64,000 nucleotides of DNA from Neobacillus niacini. Lineage in GTDB: Bacteria; Bacillota; Bacilli; Bacillales; Cytobacillaceae. The translations under genes and the position numbers were made by a program. The stretch spans positions 62,001 through 126,000 of the forward strand of contig NZ_JAMBOB010000003.1 of NCBI RefSeq assembly GCF_023715415.1, read 5' to 3'. The notes under the pieces are model-generated. The model was not told the origin of the DNA and searched no databases. It saw only the letters and a list, made by a program, of their open reading frames with translations. Shown piece by piece: positions 16,622-26,994 of this stretch (position 1 is the first letter of the stretch; every line of letters begins with the position of its first letter).

Positions 16622-18328
16622 ATGAGAAATATTAATAAGTACTCTAGAGGATATTTTATGCCCCCAGTCAAAAGTTTGAAATGGACAGAGAAGGAATACA
16701 TAACGGAGGCTCCTACTTGGTGCAGTGTCGATTTGCGAGATGGAAATCAAGCTTTAGTGGTACCGATGAGCTTAGAGGAAAAATTAGAATACTTTCAGTT
16801 GCTGTTGGAAGTAGGTTTCAAAGAAATCGAAGTTGGCTTTCCCGCTTCATCGGAAACAGAATTTCAGTTTTTACGTACGTTAATTGAACAAAATTTGATT
16901 CCAGATGATGTTACGGTCCAAGTGTTAACACAGTCTAGAGAAGGTATTATTAAAAAGACTTTTGAGGCACTTGAAGGTGTGAACAAAGCGGTGGTGCACC
17001 TATATAATTCTACATCAGTAGCACAACGTGAGCAGGTGTTTAAAAAGTCTAATGAAGAAATTATCGATATTGCGGTAAGCGGTGCTAAAATGCTTAAAAA
17101 ATATGCGGCTGAGACAGAAGGTAACTTCCAGTTCCAGTATTCACCGGAAAGCTTTACAGGTACAGAGATTGAATTTGCGCTTGATATTTGTAACTCGGTA
17201 CTTGAAATTTGGCAGCCGACTGCTGAGAAAAAGGTGATTATTAATCTGCCAGCTACAGTATCTATGTCAATGCCTCACGTTTACGCAAGCCAAATTGAGT
17301 TTATGGGAGATCATCTACATTACCGTGACAATGTCATCCTTTCACTCCATCCACATAATGACAGAGGAACAGGAGTTGCTGATGCGGAGCTAGGAATGCT
17401 TGCAGGAGCGCAGAGAGTCGAAGGTACACTTTTTGGAAATGGTGAAAGAACAGGTAATGTTGATATCGTTACACTTGCATTGAACTTGTTTTCACATGGA
17501 GTGAACCCACACCTTAATTTTGAGAATATCCGTGAAATCAGAGAAAAGTATGAAGAACTGACAAAAATGAGCGTTCATGAAAGACATCCATATGGCGGAG
17601 ACCTCGTCTTTACTGCCTTCTCAGGCTCCCATCAGGATGCGATTGCTAAGGGAATGAAATGGCGTGAGGAAGAAGAACGTCAGTACTGGACAGTACCTTA
17701 TCTATTAATTGATCCAATGGATATTGGCAGAGAGTATGAAGGAGATATCATCCGAATTAACAGCCAATCAGGTAAAGGGGGTATTGGCTATATCCTTGAA
17801 CAACATTATGGGCTAGATATGCCTGCAAAAATGCGTGAAAACTTCGGGTATAAGGTGAAAGATGAATCTGACCGGATGCACAAGGAAATTAAGCCAGATG
17901 AAATTTATGAAATTTTTACTCAAGAATATGTGAATATTAGTGCTCCGTTCACGTTTATCAATTACCGCCCTACCCAAGGCAATCATTACGAAACGATTCT
18001 ATCTATCAGTATAGATAACGAAGTGCATGAATTTACTGGTGACGGGAATGGAAGACTAGACGCAATCAGCAACATTCTTCAAACTCAACTCGATATCCAA
18101 TACAAAGATTTAGTTTATAAGGAGCATGCGCTAGAAATTGGGTCACGATCTAATGCTGTTTCTTATGTGGGTATTACTTCTATGAATGGTGTTGAATATT
18201 GGGGCTGTGGGATTGACGCTGATATTATGACTTCTTCTATAAAAGCTTTGTTTAGTGCTGTTAACAACATGGTAACTAATCTCAATGCACCAATTGGAAT
18301 CGGATTTTCTCTTAATAAGAGGAGTTAA
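16622..18328 (+). CDS. leuA: 2-isopropylmalate synthase, long (LeuA2-type) form
   Basis: 568 residues, typical of the fungal/actinobacterial-type LeuA2. The HMGL-like TIM barrel starts with WCSVDLRDGNQAL (metal-binding Asp and substrate Arg) and carries SLHPHNDRGTG (metal His pair) and LFGNGERTGNVD. The C-terminal 110 residues form the regulatory dimer domain that senses leucine. It condenses 2-oxoisovalerate and acetyl-CoA in the first committed step of leucine synthesis. A Leu T-box lies directly upstream. ATG at 16622 has AAAGGTGG nine bases before it. It stands alone, without leuBCD or ilv genes. Confidence 0.92.
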   Translation: MRNINKYSRGYFMPPVKSLKWTEKEYITEAPTWCSVDLRDGNQALVVPMSLEEKLEYFQLLLEVGFKEIEVGFPASSETEFQFLRTLIEQNLIPDDVTVQVLTQSREGIIKKTFEALEGVNKAVVHLYNSTSVAQREQVFKKSNEEIIDIAVSGAKMLKKYAAETEGNFQFQYSPESFTGTEIEFALDICNSVLEIWQPTAEKKVIINLPATVSMSMPHVYASQIEFMGDHLHYRDNVILSLHPHNDRGTGVADAELGMLAGAQRVEGTLFGNGERTGNVDIVTLALNLFSHGVNPHLNFENIREIREKYEELTKMSVHERHPYGGDLVFTAFSGSHQDAIAKGMKWREEEERQYWTVPYLLIDPMDIGREYEGDIIRINSQSGKGGIGYILEQHYGLDMPAKMRENFGYKVKDESDRMHKEIKPDEIYEIFTQEYVNISAPFTFINYRPTQGNHYETILSISIDNEVHEFTGDGNGRLDAISNILQTQLDIQYKDLVYKEHALEIGSRSNAVSYVGITSMNGVEYWGCGIDADIMTSSIKALFSAVNNMVTNLNAPIGIGFSLNKRS

Positions 18329-18346
18329 AATCCCAATGATAAAAAA

Positions 18347-18382
18347 ACCAACAGCAAGAAATAGCACGCTGTTGGTTTTTTT
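18347..18382 (+). terminator. terminator after leuA
   Basis: AACCAACAGC pairs with GCTGTTGGTT, followed by six Ts. Between here and 18520 nothing else was recognised. Confidence 0.85.
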
Positions 18383-18527
18383 AGTGCAGTTTATTTGTAT
18401 AAGAAGAAACATTAGTCCTGCAGCTGAATACCATGTAGGCAAAAGGGATTGCCCATGTTGTTCATTTAGAGAAACTGGAATTGAGTGCAGTCCGTCATAA
18501 TGTACATGATAGATTGGAGGTATGTTG

Positions 18528-20342
18528 ATGCAGCTATTTTACACAGTCCGTCCCGGGGATACACTTTACCAGATTGCGAAACGCTGGGAGCTACCGGTAG
18601 AGTCGCTAATTGCAGCGAATAATATTACCTCGCCAAACTCAATTTTTGTGGGGCAGCAGCTTTCCGTCCCGCCTGGTGTAGATGTCATTCGTGTGAAACC
18701 AGGAGATACAATCTATCAAATTTCTCAAAACTTTGGGGTCCCAGCTTCGGTAATAATTCAAGCCAACGAGGTTCAACCGCCTTACGTAATTCAAGCAGGT
18801 CAGTTGTTGAAAGTACCACCTGGTGTTCCGTATTATGTGGTTCAGCAAGGAGATAATTTATTCCAAATTGCAAGCAGATTTAACGTACTTACAGGAGGCC
18901 GCAGTAATTTCGAGTTAATCATGAAGGTAAATAATCTGTCATCTACCGTTATTTCACCAGGTATGCAGCTCATGATTCCATACGCTCCTCCAGGTGTTAG
19001 AGGTTTACTCGCTTATACCTCCAATCGAAGTGGAAGCTATGATATTTGGGTCTATAATCCCAACAATGGACTGAACCAACAACTCACGAATGGATTAGCA
19101 GAATCTTATTCGATACCATTTTGGTCACCTGATAGCACAAAAATCGCCTTTGTTGGAAAAAATGGAATCCTCTACATCATTAGTTTAATTGATGGCAGTA
19201 TTGCGCAAATTGATCAGTTTGCAGATGGACTAGGGGTTTTCCTAGATTGGTCTCCGAGAAGCCAAGAGATTGTTTATACAAAACCAAATGGGTTGGTCTT
19301 TTACAATGTGAATACTCATCGAGCCCGAATCCTAAATGCACCTGGTGCAACAGACGCACAATGGTTTCCAAACGGGACGGAACTCCTTTTTCAACAAGCA
19401 AATATCAAGGGAGTAAGTCAGCTTTTTCGCATCAAAATGAATGGAACGGGGAAGGTCCAAGTCACTAGAAATACAGGGGGACGACTTAATCATGTTCGAC
19501 TATCTCCTGACGGAACCTATGCTTTATATACGACCCCAGGTGCTAGTATCTCGATTATTTACAGTGTAAATCTTGCAACTGGAAATGTAATAGAAGCTAA
19601 AGGAGGTCCATTAGCGAAAAATTACTTCCCAACCTGGTCACCTGATTCTTCAAGCATCGCCTATAGTGCAACTGCATTCGAAAACATTGGATATTTCTCA
19701 TTGATAAGAACAGCGGGGAGACAAGGAATGAACGAAGTAACGAGAGCGATATCCGATTGCTTTGCCACCCCTGTGACCTGGTCGCCGGATAGCAGGAAAA
19801 TTGCCTATCTTTCTGGATGTAAGCAACAAAGCAGTTCCAGTGAAATCTGGTTGTTGGATTTAACTCATCCCGTTCCAATACAACTAGTAGAAGGTGGGGC
19901 AATTACAGCCTTGCAATGGTCACCTTTACCAATTACTTCTCTCAAAAAAACATTCTCCAATTCAATCTATAAAGTTCGGTTCCAATATCCTTCCCATTGG
20001 CAGCGAGTGAACGATGAAAGATATGAGGGAGGAGATGGTTTCTTTCAAATCGCAGCGATAGCCTCTGACCAATCAATTGACGTTGTCTGTCAAAATGAAG
20101 CCTTCCACCAACTCAACCCATACGGCACCCAACCAAGTATCCAACACACACAAATCCAATATCATCCAGCCTGCTTCATTTATCCGTCACAAGACCAGCC
20201 AGTCGAAATGAAAAATCAAGCAGCCCTTATTATTAAGTATCCATCACCGGTTTTAATTAATGGAACAGAGTATAATTACTTTATTCTCTGGGCAGATCAG
20301 AACCATATAAGGGAAATGAGTACATCACTTACATTTCTGTAA
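18528..20342 (+). CDS. LysM-repeat protein with TolB-like beta-propeller
   Basis: 604 residues. Three LysM repeats in the first 150 residues (YTVRPGDTLYQIAKRW, IRVKPGDTIYQISQNF, YVVQQGDNLFQIASRF) should bind peptidoglycan or a similar glycan. They are followed by at least five blades of a WD40/TolB-like propeller with repeated WSPDSxKIAF/Y motifs, about 155-470, and a C-terminal beta-rich domain of about 130 residues. There is no signal peptide, as in several spore-coat LysM proteins, so deposition on the spore surface is plausible but inferred. TTGGAGG at 18514-18520 fits the ATG at 18528; the ATG at 18522 is too close. Confidence 0.85.
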   Translation: MQLFYTVRPGDTLYQIAKRWELPVESLIAANNITSPNSIFVGQQLSVPPGVDVIRVKPGDTIYQISQNFGVPASVIIQANEVQPPYVIQAGQLLKVPPGVPYYVVQQGDNLFQIASRFNVLTGGRSNFELIMKVNNLSSTVISPGMQLMIPYAPPGVRGLLAYTSNRSGSYDIWVYNPNNGLNQQLTNGLAESYSIPFWSPDSTKIAFVGKNGILYIISLIDGSIAQIDQFADGLGVFLDWSPRSQEIVYTKPNGLVFYNVNTHRARILNAPGATDAQWFPNGTELLFQQANIKGVSQLFRIKMNGTGKVQVTRNTGGRLNHVRLSPDGTYALYTTPGASISIIYSVNLATGNVIEAKGGPLAKNYFPTWSPDSSSIAYSATAFENIGYFSLIRTAGRQGMNEVTRAISDCFATPVTWSPDSRKIAYLSGCKQQSSSSEIWLLDLTHPVPIQLVEGGAITALQWSPLPITSLKKTFSNSIYKVRFQYPSHWQRVNDERYEGGDGFFQIAAIASDQSIDVVCQNEAFHQLNPYGTQPSIQHTQIQYHPACFIYPSQDQPVEMKNQAALIIKYPSPVLINGTEYNYFILWADQNHIREMSTSLTFL

Positions 20343-20363
20343 AAGGTATCGAATTACAACTGG

Positions 20364-20393
20364 AGTTGCTCTTTCTTTTGAGCAACTTTTTTA
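20364..20393 (+). terminator. terminator after the LysM gene
   Basis: AGTTGCTC at 20364-20371 pairs with GAGCAACT at 20380-20387, followed by six Ts. Confidence 0.75.
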
Positions 20394-20437
20394 AAAAAAT
20401 AGTCCCCTTGTCTTAAGACAGGAGGACTATTTTTTTA
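20392..20437 (-). terminator. terminator of the AIM24 gene
   Basis: AATAGTCC at 20398-20405 pairs with GGACTATT at 20424-20431, with an inner TTGTCTTAAGACAG palindrome and a T-run when read on the minus strand. Confidence 0.7.
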
Positions 20438-21145
20438 TGTAATATTTTGCTTAGCCTTCATATAAACCTCTTCAAATGGCTGGATGACAACAAAACCGTC
20501 GCCCTCGAATTTCATTTGAATCGATTCTCCACTGCCTCTTCCTAAAAATGTTTTTAATGTAATATCCGTTTGGAAGCTTGGCATGAGATTACCAGACCAT
20601 GCTACGGTTGCATTTGGATCAGTAATCACTGGGTTTCCCGGAGTGACCCGTAATGTGATTGGCTCATAATGCGCAGTAAAGGCAATCATTCCAGTTCCTT
20701 CGCAGCGAACATTAAATAATCCGCCAGCAAGCATCCCGGCAATTCGCTTCATTAATTTAATTTCCCATTTAATACTAGGTTCAAAGGCTAATAGGTCATT
20801 CCCGTTTATGAAGATGGAATCGTTTTGTAAGTTAAGGATAATAATTTTCTTTCCACTATCAGCAAGATATAATTTCCCTCTTCCGTTCGCTTTCATCAAA
20901 GAGGCGCCTTCACCTGTAAATGCCTTTTTTAATGCAGTTCTGAGTCCATGCTCTAATATTCCTTCACGGACAAACTTCATTTCTCCATGATAAGCAACCA
21001 TGGACCCCGCTTTTGCCCAAACCTGCCCGTCTAAGTTGACCTCCAACATCCGAGGTGTCTCTAATTCAAAAAAACCTTCGCCTTTATCCTTTTGCTCAGT
21101 CTGTTTGATAAATTCTTCAATTGAGTATCTGCTCAATGCTCCCAC
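20435..21145 (-). CDS. AIM24-family protein
   Basis: About 236 residues of the AIM24 family, a beta-prism (TRAP-like) fold. Characteristic segments are VWAKAGSMVAYHGEMKF, GEGASLMKANGRGKLYLAD and GMIAFTAHYEP. Bacterial members are widespread and uncharacterised; the name comes from a mitochondrial inner-membrane biogenesis protein. The GTG at 21145 sits very near the GGAAGG site; the in-frame TTG at 21136 has better spacing, so the true start is uncertain by three codons. It is convergent with the LysM gene and divergent from the vWA-tubulin cluster. Confidence 0.78.
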   Translation of the reverse strand: MGALSRYSIEEFIKQTEQKDKGEGFFELETPRMLEVNLDGQVWAKAGSMVAYHGEMKFVREGILEHGLRTALKKAFTGEGASLMKANGRGKLYLADSGKKIIILNLQNDSIFINGNDLLAFEPSIKWEIKLMKRIAGMLAGGLFNVRCEGTGMIAFTAHYEPITLRVTPGNPVITDPNATVAWSGNLMPSFQTDITLKTFLGRGSGESIQMKFEGDGFVVIQPFEEVYMKAKQNIT

Positions 21146-21361
21146 ATCCTTCCATACTATTTACTACGAGTACCAAGTGTTTATGTTTCAATATTTTAAA
21201 AAAAGAATCCACTGCGATAGTGGGCTCTAATAAAGGTTAATTTCTGCTGCTAAACTTTTACAATTGGGTCATGCATAATAAATGTTTTGAATAGGATAGG
21301 AGTAAATATTCAAAAAGGGTTACTTTACCTAGTGCGCTCGTTAGTGAAAGGAGTTCAAAGA

Positions 21362-23584
21362 ATGATAGGTAAGTATAAACTTCTTGTTATCATGCAAACT
21401 CTTTTAATTTTTTCCATTTGCATTTTCGCTTCAGCTGCGGAAGCGAAAAGTGATTCTAATATTCCTAAAAATAAAATAGTCGCTCTTGTGTATGATGATT
21501 CAGGCAGTATGTGGGAACAGTCTGGAAATGTTCCTATTGATAATTGGAAATATGCAAATTACGCTCTACAAAGCTTTGTTGCCCTCTTAGAAAAACAGGA
21601 CCATTTAAAGGTTGTTTCGATGAGCGCACCAACTGTACCGGAGCCGATTGAATTGGAAGAAAGACTCCGGCAGCATGAAATTAATCAGATTCGAGCATGG
21701 ACGGGGAAAAGAAGTACTCCACTAGAATCCTTACATACAGCGATAAATGAATTAAAAAAAGCGGTTGATAGCAATAAAAACTCTGATTTCTGGTTAATCG
21801 TTCTGACGGATGGAATTTTTAATGAACTGAACCATCATGAACAAAAACTTACAATGGGACAAATTGAAGAGAACAAGAGTGGCCTTTTTAAAAGCTTGAG
21901 AGAGTTAAAAGAGAAAATGGATCAAACAGGTGCTAGTTTTAACAGCACCTTGATTCCCATTGAGTCCTATTTGAGCAGTGATGAGTTAGAAATTATGGCT
22001 GATTTTAAAAGACAATGGACAGAAAGTTCAGCAGGGAATGTGTTAGTGAGCAATGGTGAGCAAGATATCATCCAACGCATTAATGAGGTCGCAGCTCTTA
22101 TGACCAATCGAGATCCAAGTGAACAGGAAAAGTTTGATCTACATCCTGTTTGGGACGGGAGCCAGCTAGTCTTAGAGTCTCCATTCCCGTTAAGGAGAAT
22201 AACTCTCATTGAACAGTCGGCTGTTGAGAATGCTTCCTTTAAGGAATTCTATATGAACAACCAACGAATTGAACAAGGAATGGAGGGTCCATACAAAGTT
22301 ATTACCCCCGATGACCCAGCAAAACTACATCCACCCATACAAGGAACATTCACGCATTTCAAAAACGTGATTGGTGACGGCGTTATCGAAAGAGGCACAT
22401 ACAAAATCATTTTTGATAAACCACTACTAGAAGAGCAGCAAAAATCAATCAAGATCTTAGCAGAACCCGCAATTGATTTTAAAGTGGACTTTAAAAAGAA
22501 AAATGGGGATGGGAAACTGACGAGTGATCCTGAAGTTTTCTTTGCAGGCAGTAAGATGAGGCTAGAAGCGACTCTATTAAAAAGTGAGAGTAATGATGAA
22601 GAAATCGATTTACGCGATATTGATGTGAAAAGTTTGTTTGAAGTAGAAGCTGAAATTGATGAGGTAAAACTCCGCCTTAAATATGATTCTAAGGTTAATA
22701 AATTCATCGGGGATTTCACGTCACCACAAAAGCAAGAAATTCCAATAAACGTAAAAGTTAATATTAAAGGATTCTATCAAAAAGTAAAGGAATCGAGCCT
22801 TCAAGTAAACCCCACTCGAAAGCTTAGCCTTGTGGCCAATACCGATACTTGGAGTACACCGTTAGATGAATTAAATGAAGCAGATCCCTTTGTGATTACA
22901 CCGATGGTGAATGGAGAGGAAATGACTTCGGAAGAACTCAAAAAGGTTTTCAATAAACTAAAAATAGAAACCTCCAGTTATATAAAAATTGAAAAAGAAC
23001 AAAAAGGTAACCAAATTTACATCTATCCTAAGAGTTTAACGCCGATTTTCCGAACATCGGTAGGTGACATTCCCCTTCATGTTACCCTTCCCGGCCAGTA
23101 TCCTAATGAAATCGCCAAAGAGTCATTTACTCTGAAGATTGTAGATATCTCCTTTCTGGATAAATATGGGGTATACGTCCTAAAAGCATTACTCTGGCTG
23201 GCTCTGCTTGTATATATCATTGGAATTATCATAAAACCAAGGTTTGACAAAAACCGCATTTCAATTGAATTCAAGCAAAGTAGGAAAAGGGAGAGGCTCC
23301 GAGATGCTCGCGGGATGACAGAAGACTTCCATACCAATTGGGTTAATAGATGGCTAGTTCCCTATTTGGCGGAGAAAAAGTCGATTGGCGATTTAACATT
23401 TAAGGCAGATCGAAAAAAGGACCGTGTTTTACTGGTGAAAGAATCTCAGGACTCAAACCTCGTTGTGAGACATGAAAAGCTGGAAGGAAGAAGTAAAAAG
23501 GCAGATATACCAATCTATCATAACGATGAGATTCAAATCGAGAGAAGTAACGACCATTCAATTTATATATTTAAATCCCATTAA
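21362..23584 (+). CDS. membrane-anchored vWA-domain protein, gene 1 of the tubulin cluster
   Basis: 740 residues. Signal peptide (MIGKYKLLVIMQTLLIFSIC..ASAAEA), then a von Willebrand A domain (about 38-250) with an intact MIDAS DDSGSM (D45, S47, S49) and LTDGIF. Beta-rich domains of about 350 residues follow, then one membrane helix near 602-624 (KALLWLALLVYIIGIII), and a basic, beta-rich cytoplasmic tail of about 115 residues. The vWA domain should therefore face outside and bind a protein ligand via a divalent cation. ATG at 21362 has AAAGGAG at 21347-21353; the frame is open to 21287 but lacks a site. The next gene starts 25 bases later. Confidence 0.85.
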   Translation: MIGKYKLLVIMQTLLIFSICIFASAAEAKSDSNIPKNKIVALVYDDSGSMWEQSGNVPIDNWKYANYALQSFVALLEKQDHLKVVSMSAPTVPEPIELEERLRQHEINQIRAWTGKRSTPLESLHTAINELKKAVDSNKNSDFWLIVLTDGIFNELNHHEQKLTMGQIEENKSGLFKSLRELKEKMDQTGASFNSTLIPIESYLSSDELEIMADFKRQWTESSAGNVLVSNGEQDIIQRINEVAALMTNRDPSEQEKFDLHPVWDGSQLVLESPFPLRRITLIEQSAVENASFKEFYMNNQRIEQGMEGPYKVITPDDPAKLHPPIQGTFTHFKNVIGDGVIERGTYKIIFDKPLLEEQQKSIKILAEPAIDFKVDFKKKNGDGKLTSDPEVFFAGSKMRLEATLLKSESNDEEIDLRDIDVKSLFEVEAEIDEVKLRLKYDSKVNKFIGDFTSPQKQEIPINVKVNIKGFYQKVKESSLQVNPTRKLSLVANTDTWSTPLDELNEADPFVITPMVNGEEMTSEELKKVFNKLKIETSSYIKIEKEQKGNQIYIYPKSLTPIFRTSVGDIPLHVTLPGQYPNEIAKESFTLKIVDISFLDKYGVYVLKALLWLALLVYIIGIIIKPRFDKNRISIEFKQSRKRERLRDARGMTEDFHTNWVNRWLVPYLAEKKSIGDLTFKADRKKDRVLLVKESQDSNLVVRHEKLEGRSKKADIPIYHNDEIQIERSNDHSIYIFKSH

Positions 23585-23609
23585 AAGTACTTTAAGAGGT
23601 GGTAACCAA

Positions 23610-26600
23610 ATGAGCTTTAATGTCCCAACAATATTAATTGGTTTAGGTGGAATAGGGAGTAATATTGCCAATATGGTCTATGGCCGTGTTCCCCCCGAGC
23701 AGCGGGGAAGAGTTGCTATTCATGCGTTTGATACGGATGCCAATAGCATTTCAAAATTAGAGCACTTAAGAAATAGTGCTACCCAAACAAGCACAAGCCA
23801 TTCTGTTAATGAATATCTTCAAGCGAATAAAGAGGTACTAAAATGGTTTCCGAATAATCCCCAGATCAAACGGAAAACGATGACAGATGGAGCCGGCCAA
23901 GTTCGGGCGGTATCAAGACTTGCTTTTCGTTCAGCGATGTCACAAGGGAAATTAAATGCCATGTGGGATGGGATTGAACGAATTTTCCCTGTCGACAGCT
24001 ATGCGCAATCCTATAATGTCCGAGTCATTATTATTAGTTCTTTAGTGGGCGGTACCGGGTCAGGGATTTTTCTTCAAATCGCTCTCTATCTGCGGGAAAT
24101 GCTGGAGCGTAAGTTAAACTCGGAAAGTGTACTCATTCGCGGCGTTTTTTTACTTCCTGATATTTTGGTAAGAAGTAATACGGTGGACCAAACGGAGTGG
24201 GAAGCTGTCCAAGGTAACGGATACGCAAGCCTAAAAGAGCTGAATGCCATTACACTAAGCGCCTCGGGAAATCACAAACAAAATGTGACGATTGAACTCG
24301 AATATAGACCGAATCAAATAGATTTAGAAGGTAGAACCGCACATGCGATTACAGATAAACATCTTCCGTATGATTTTTGTTTTCTTTTTGATTACGAAAA
24401 TACAAAAGGACAGCATTTAACAAATGTCTCGGAGTATATGGACCAGGTTGCACGTTCTGTGTATCTCCAGCTCTTTAGCCCGATTTCAGCAAGAAGCTTT
24501 TCACAAGAGGATAACCAAATAAGAAGTTTGGTCGAATCAAACGGTCAAGCACGGTACTGTGGTGCGGGTGTTGCTTCCTTAACCTATCCTTATGAAGAGA
24601 TTGTTGACTATTGTGGTTTAAAATGGTCAGTTAGTGGATTAGATGATTCTTGGCTTCGATTAGATAAGTTATTTAATGATGAAAAGAAGCGGCATGACGA
24701 TGACTTAAGAAATGGAATTAATAATGATAAACCAAAAATAAGAGAGCTTTATGTTAAGTACTTTGAGCAGATTGTGAATGACCGAGAAAAACCGAACCCG
24801 TTTTTCCGTCAGCTTGATTTCCAGGTTCATGAAATTGAGGATAAAGGTAAAAAAGGGGCTTCGAAAGCCGATATTTTCTTGGATGAGGTAGAGGAATATG
24901 CAAAAAAAGTGCTGAAAGATGATGTGGAATTAAAAGAAGATTATGAAGATCATTGTGTGCTTGATGAAGGAAAACTTAAAATAAAGGATCGGGCAAAACA
25001 AGAAATTAATCGAATGGAATCCGCCCTAGAAGACTATGCCAAAGAAATTAATAAAAAAATCAATGAATATAGTCATTTTATTGTCTACCAGACTATTGAC
25101 TCAGATTATCATGCGCCAAATGGCGGGAATGGAAGCAGGTACCAACTGAATACATGGATTCTAAAAAAAGATTCACCGATACATCCGGTCGGGGTCCGAT
25201 ATCTTCTCTACAGTATTCACAATAAACTTATCAAGAAGATTTCTCAATTAAAAGAGGAGAATCGCAGATTTAAAGAACAGATTGACCGCTATCAATATAT
25301 TTATGATTTAGACCGCAATGATGGTGACGTAGATGATGCGGTTCGACGTGTGGATAAAGCGTTAAAACAGGGCTTTATTTCCAGTGTATTTCGAAATCAA
25401 TTTAAAGATTTTATTGATGAGTATACGGAAAAGGCGACTCATCAACTAAGTACCCTTAATCGCTATAAATATTCCATGTTGTTAGAACTAGTATTCTCAG
25501 CTCTCAATCAATCTATAAAGGAAATGATAGAGGATTGGCAAAGATTTTTTGATCATTTAGTTGAAACAAGAGAAACGCTACTAATGGAAATAAATCAATT
25601 AGCAAGGAAGTTTGATGGTGTGAGCGATCCAACAAAAATGTATGTGCTAGCAAGTAAGGAAATGCTTGAGCAAACGTGGGAGCGGATTCGGCAGTCAGTT
25701 GATCATGGATTTTTGCCAGACAGTATCTCTCAGAAAATTTATCAGAGTCTCTACAACCGTTTTATTGAACGGAAAACCAATCGAGGGGCTGAGGAGTTTT
25801 ATAAAGAACCAAAGGTGGAAGTATTTTTTAAAGAGAATGTTTTAATTTTTTGCCGAAATGAATTAGCAAGTAAACACCATGATAAATTAGATTTAACCAT
25901 CACACAGGCACTCAAAATTGAGGCTTGTCGATTAGGGCTGGACCCAGATGAGTATCTTTATAAAAGAATGAAGGCAATAGAGGAACTTGCACAACCTTAT
26001 ATTCCGATTACAAATGATTATCGAAGTTTGAAATATTGGGGACTTCATACGGAAAGTTTTAACCTGTTCTCGGAGCAGCTGCAAAATGAGTTATTTAACG
26101 AAAAGCAAATTGTTGATGATGCCTTTAAGCGGAATGAAATTGTGTGTTATCGTGCCCATTATGGCTTATCTGTCAGTGACTTTACCAAATTTTCTGCCGG
26201 AAAAAATGGAAAACCTCCAGGTGTTTATTATGAGGCTTATCACCGTTTAGTGAGTAAGTTGAATGAGGATGAAAATCGAACAATTACGCCTCATTTGGAC
26301 CGAAATTGGCATCTTCCTGCCTATATGCCAGACTTAAATCCGGAACGCGCTGAGCTTGAAACCAATCGTACGGACCGTGCTTTGTTACTAGGGGTGATCT
26401 ATGGCTGGCTCCAGTTAGTCAATTCTGACGGGAAAAGAGTCTATCAATATAGTGGAAATCAAGGCACAAAATTATTATTGAAATTTGGAGAAAAGGTAGA
26501 AGAAGATACCTACTTACTTCATGAAGCATTACCACATAATCCGGTTATCTATGATGAAATCCTAGAAAGATTCCAAGAAACACAAGAAACTCAGATCAGA

Positions 26601-26969
26601 AATAACCGAAACATCGAGGAACACTTGTTTTTTAGGGGAGCAATAGAAATTTCGAAAGTAAGAAAAGATGGAATAGGTAATATCCTAGATTTAGTGTTGG
26701 CGTATGACCAAGAATTTATCTCCAATCCTTCCTTAATGGAGCGAGCCGACCGCCTGCGACAATGTCTGTTAACGGAAATCTGTGAGTACTTCAAAAGGGT
26801 TAAGAGAACAGAGTCTGCCAAACGGGGCGCTGCGAATTTGATTTACCAGCTATGGAAGGAATCCCAGGTCAGACAAAGAACGCCGCAGGATTCAGAAGAA
26901 TATCAAAAGTGGTTAAATGATATTAATAATAAACTAAACGCACTAAATCAAGAACGTGTTTTAGTATAG
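23610..26969 (+). CDS. tubulin/FtsZ-superfamily GTPase (Tubulin_2), gene 2
   Basis: 1119 residues. The N-terminal GTPase part has the tubulin-type features: GLGGIGSNIANMVYG at 11-25 (glycine-rich loop 1), FDTDA at 40-44, and the GGTGSG tubulin signature at 147-152 (VGGTGSGIFLQIALYL). The remaining 900 residues are helix-rich and highly charged with coiled-coil stretches, much longer than FtsZ (about 380) or TubZ. This family is annotated as tubulin-like domain proteins; Makarova and Koonin proposed that FtsZ-like proteins of this kind act with vWA proteins in membrane remodelling. ATG at 23610 follows AGAGGTGG; the open frame extends upstream into the vWA gene but has no site. Confidence 0.87.
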   Translation: MSFNVPTILIGLGGIGSNIANMVYGRVPPEQRGRVAIHAFDTDANSISKLEHLRNSATQTSTSHSVNEYLQANKEVLKWFPNNPQIKRKTMTDGAGQVRAVSRLAFRSAMSQGKLNAMWDGIERIFPVDSYAQSYNVRVIIISSLVGGTGSGIFLQIALYLREMLERKLNSESVLIRGVFLLPDILVRSNTVDQTEWEAVQGNGYASLKELNAITLSASGNHKQNVTIELEYRPNQIDLEGRTAHAITDKHLPYDFCFLFDYENTKGQHLTNVSEYMDQVARSVYLQLFSPISARSFSQEDNQIRSLVESNGQARYCGAGVASLTYPYEEIVDYCGLKWSVSGLDDSWLRLDKLFNDEKKRHDDDLRNGINNDKPKIRELYVKYFEQIVNDREKPNPFFRQLDFQVHEIEDKGKKGASKADIFLDEVEEYAKKVLKDDVELKEDYEDHCVLDEGKLKIKDRAKQEINRMESALEDYAKEINKKINEYSHFIVYQTIDSDYHAPNGGNGSRYQLNTWILKKDSPIHPVGVRYLLYSIHNKLIKKISQLKEENRRFKEQIDRYQYIYDLDRNDGDVDDAVRRVDKALKQGFISSVFRNQFKDFIDEYTEKATHQLSTLNRYKYSMLLELVFSALNQSIKEMIEDWQRFFDHLVETRETLLMEINQLARKFDGVSDPTKMYVLASKEMLEQTWERIRQSVDHGFLPDSISQKIYQSLYNRFIERKTNRGAEEFYKEPKVEVFFKENVLIFCRNELASKHHDKLDLTITQALKIEACRLGLDPDEYLYKRMKAIEELAQPYIPITNDYRSLKYWGLHTESFNLFSEQLQNELFNEKQIVDDAFKRNEIVCYRAHYGLSVSDFTKFSAGKNGKPPGVYYEAYHRLVSKLNEDENRTITPHLDRNWHLPAYMPDLNPERAELETNRTDRALLLGVIYGWLQLVNSDGKRVYQYSGNQGTKLLLKFGEKVEEDTYLLHEALPHNPVIYDEILERFQETQETQIRNNRNIEEHLFFRGAIEISKVRKDGIGNILDLVLAYDQEFISNPSLMERADRLRQCLLTEICEYFKRVKRTESAKRGAANLIYQLWKESQVRQRTPQDSEEYQKWLNDINNKLNALNQERVLV

Positions 26970-26994
26970 CCTTTTTAAAAAGGAGTGATATTTG

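Noticed and set aside
22249..22719. 156-codon open frame on the minus strand inside the vWA gene
   Set aside because: Low-complexity Ser/Leu composition, no ribosome site, and it lies opposite a clear gene; a shadow of its codon use.
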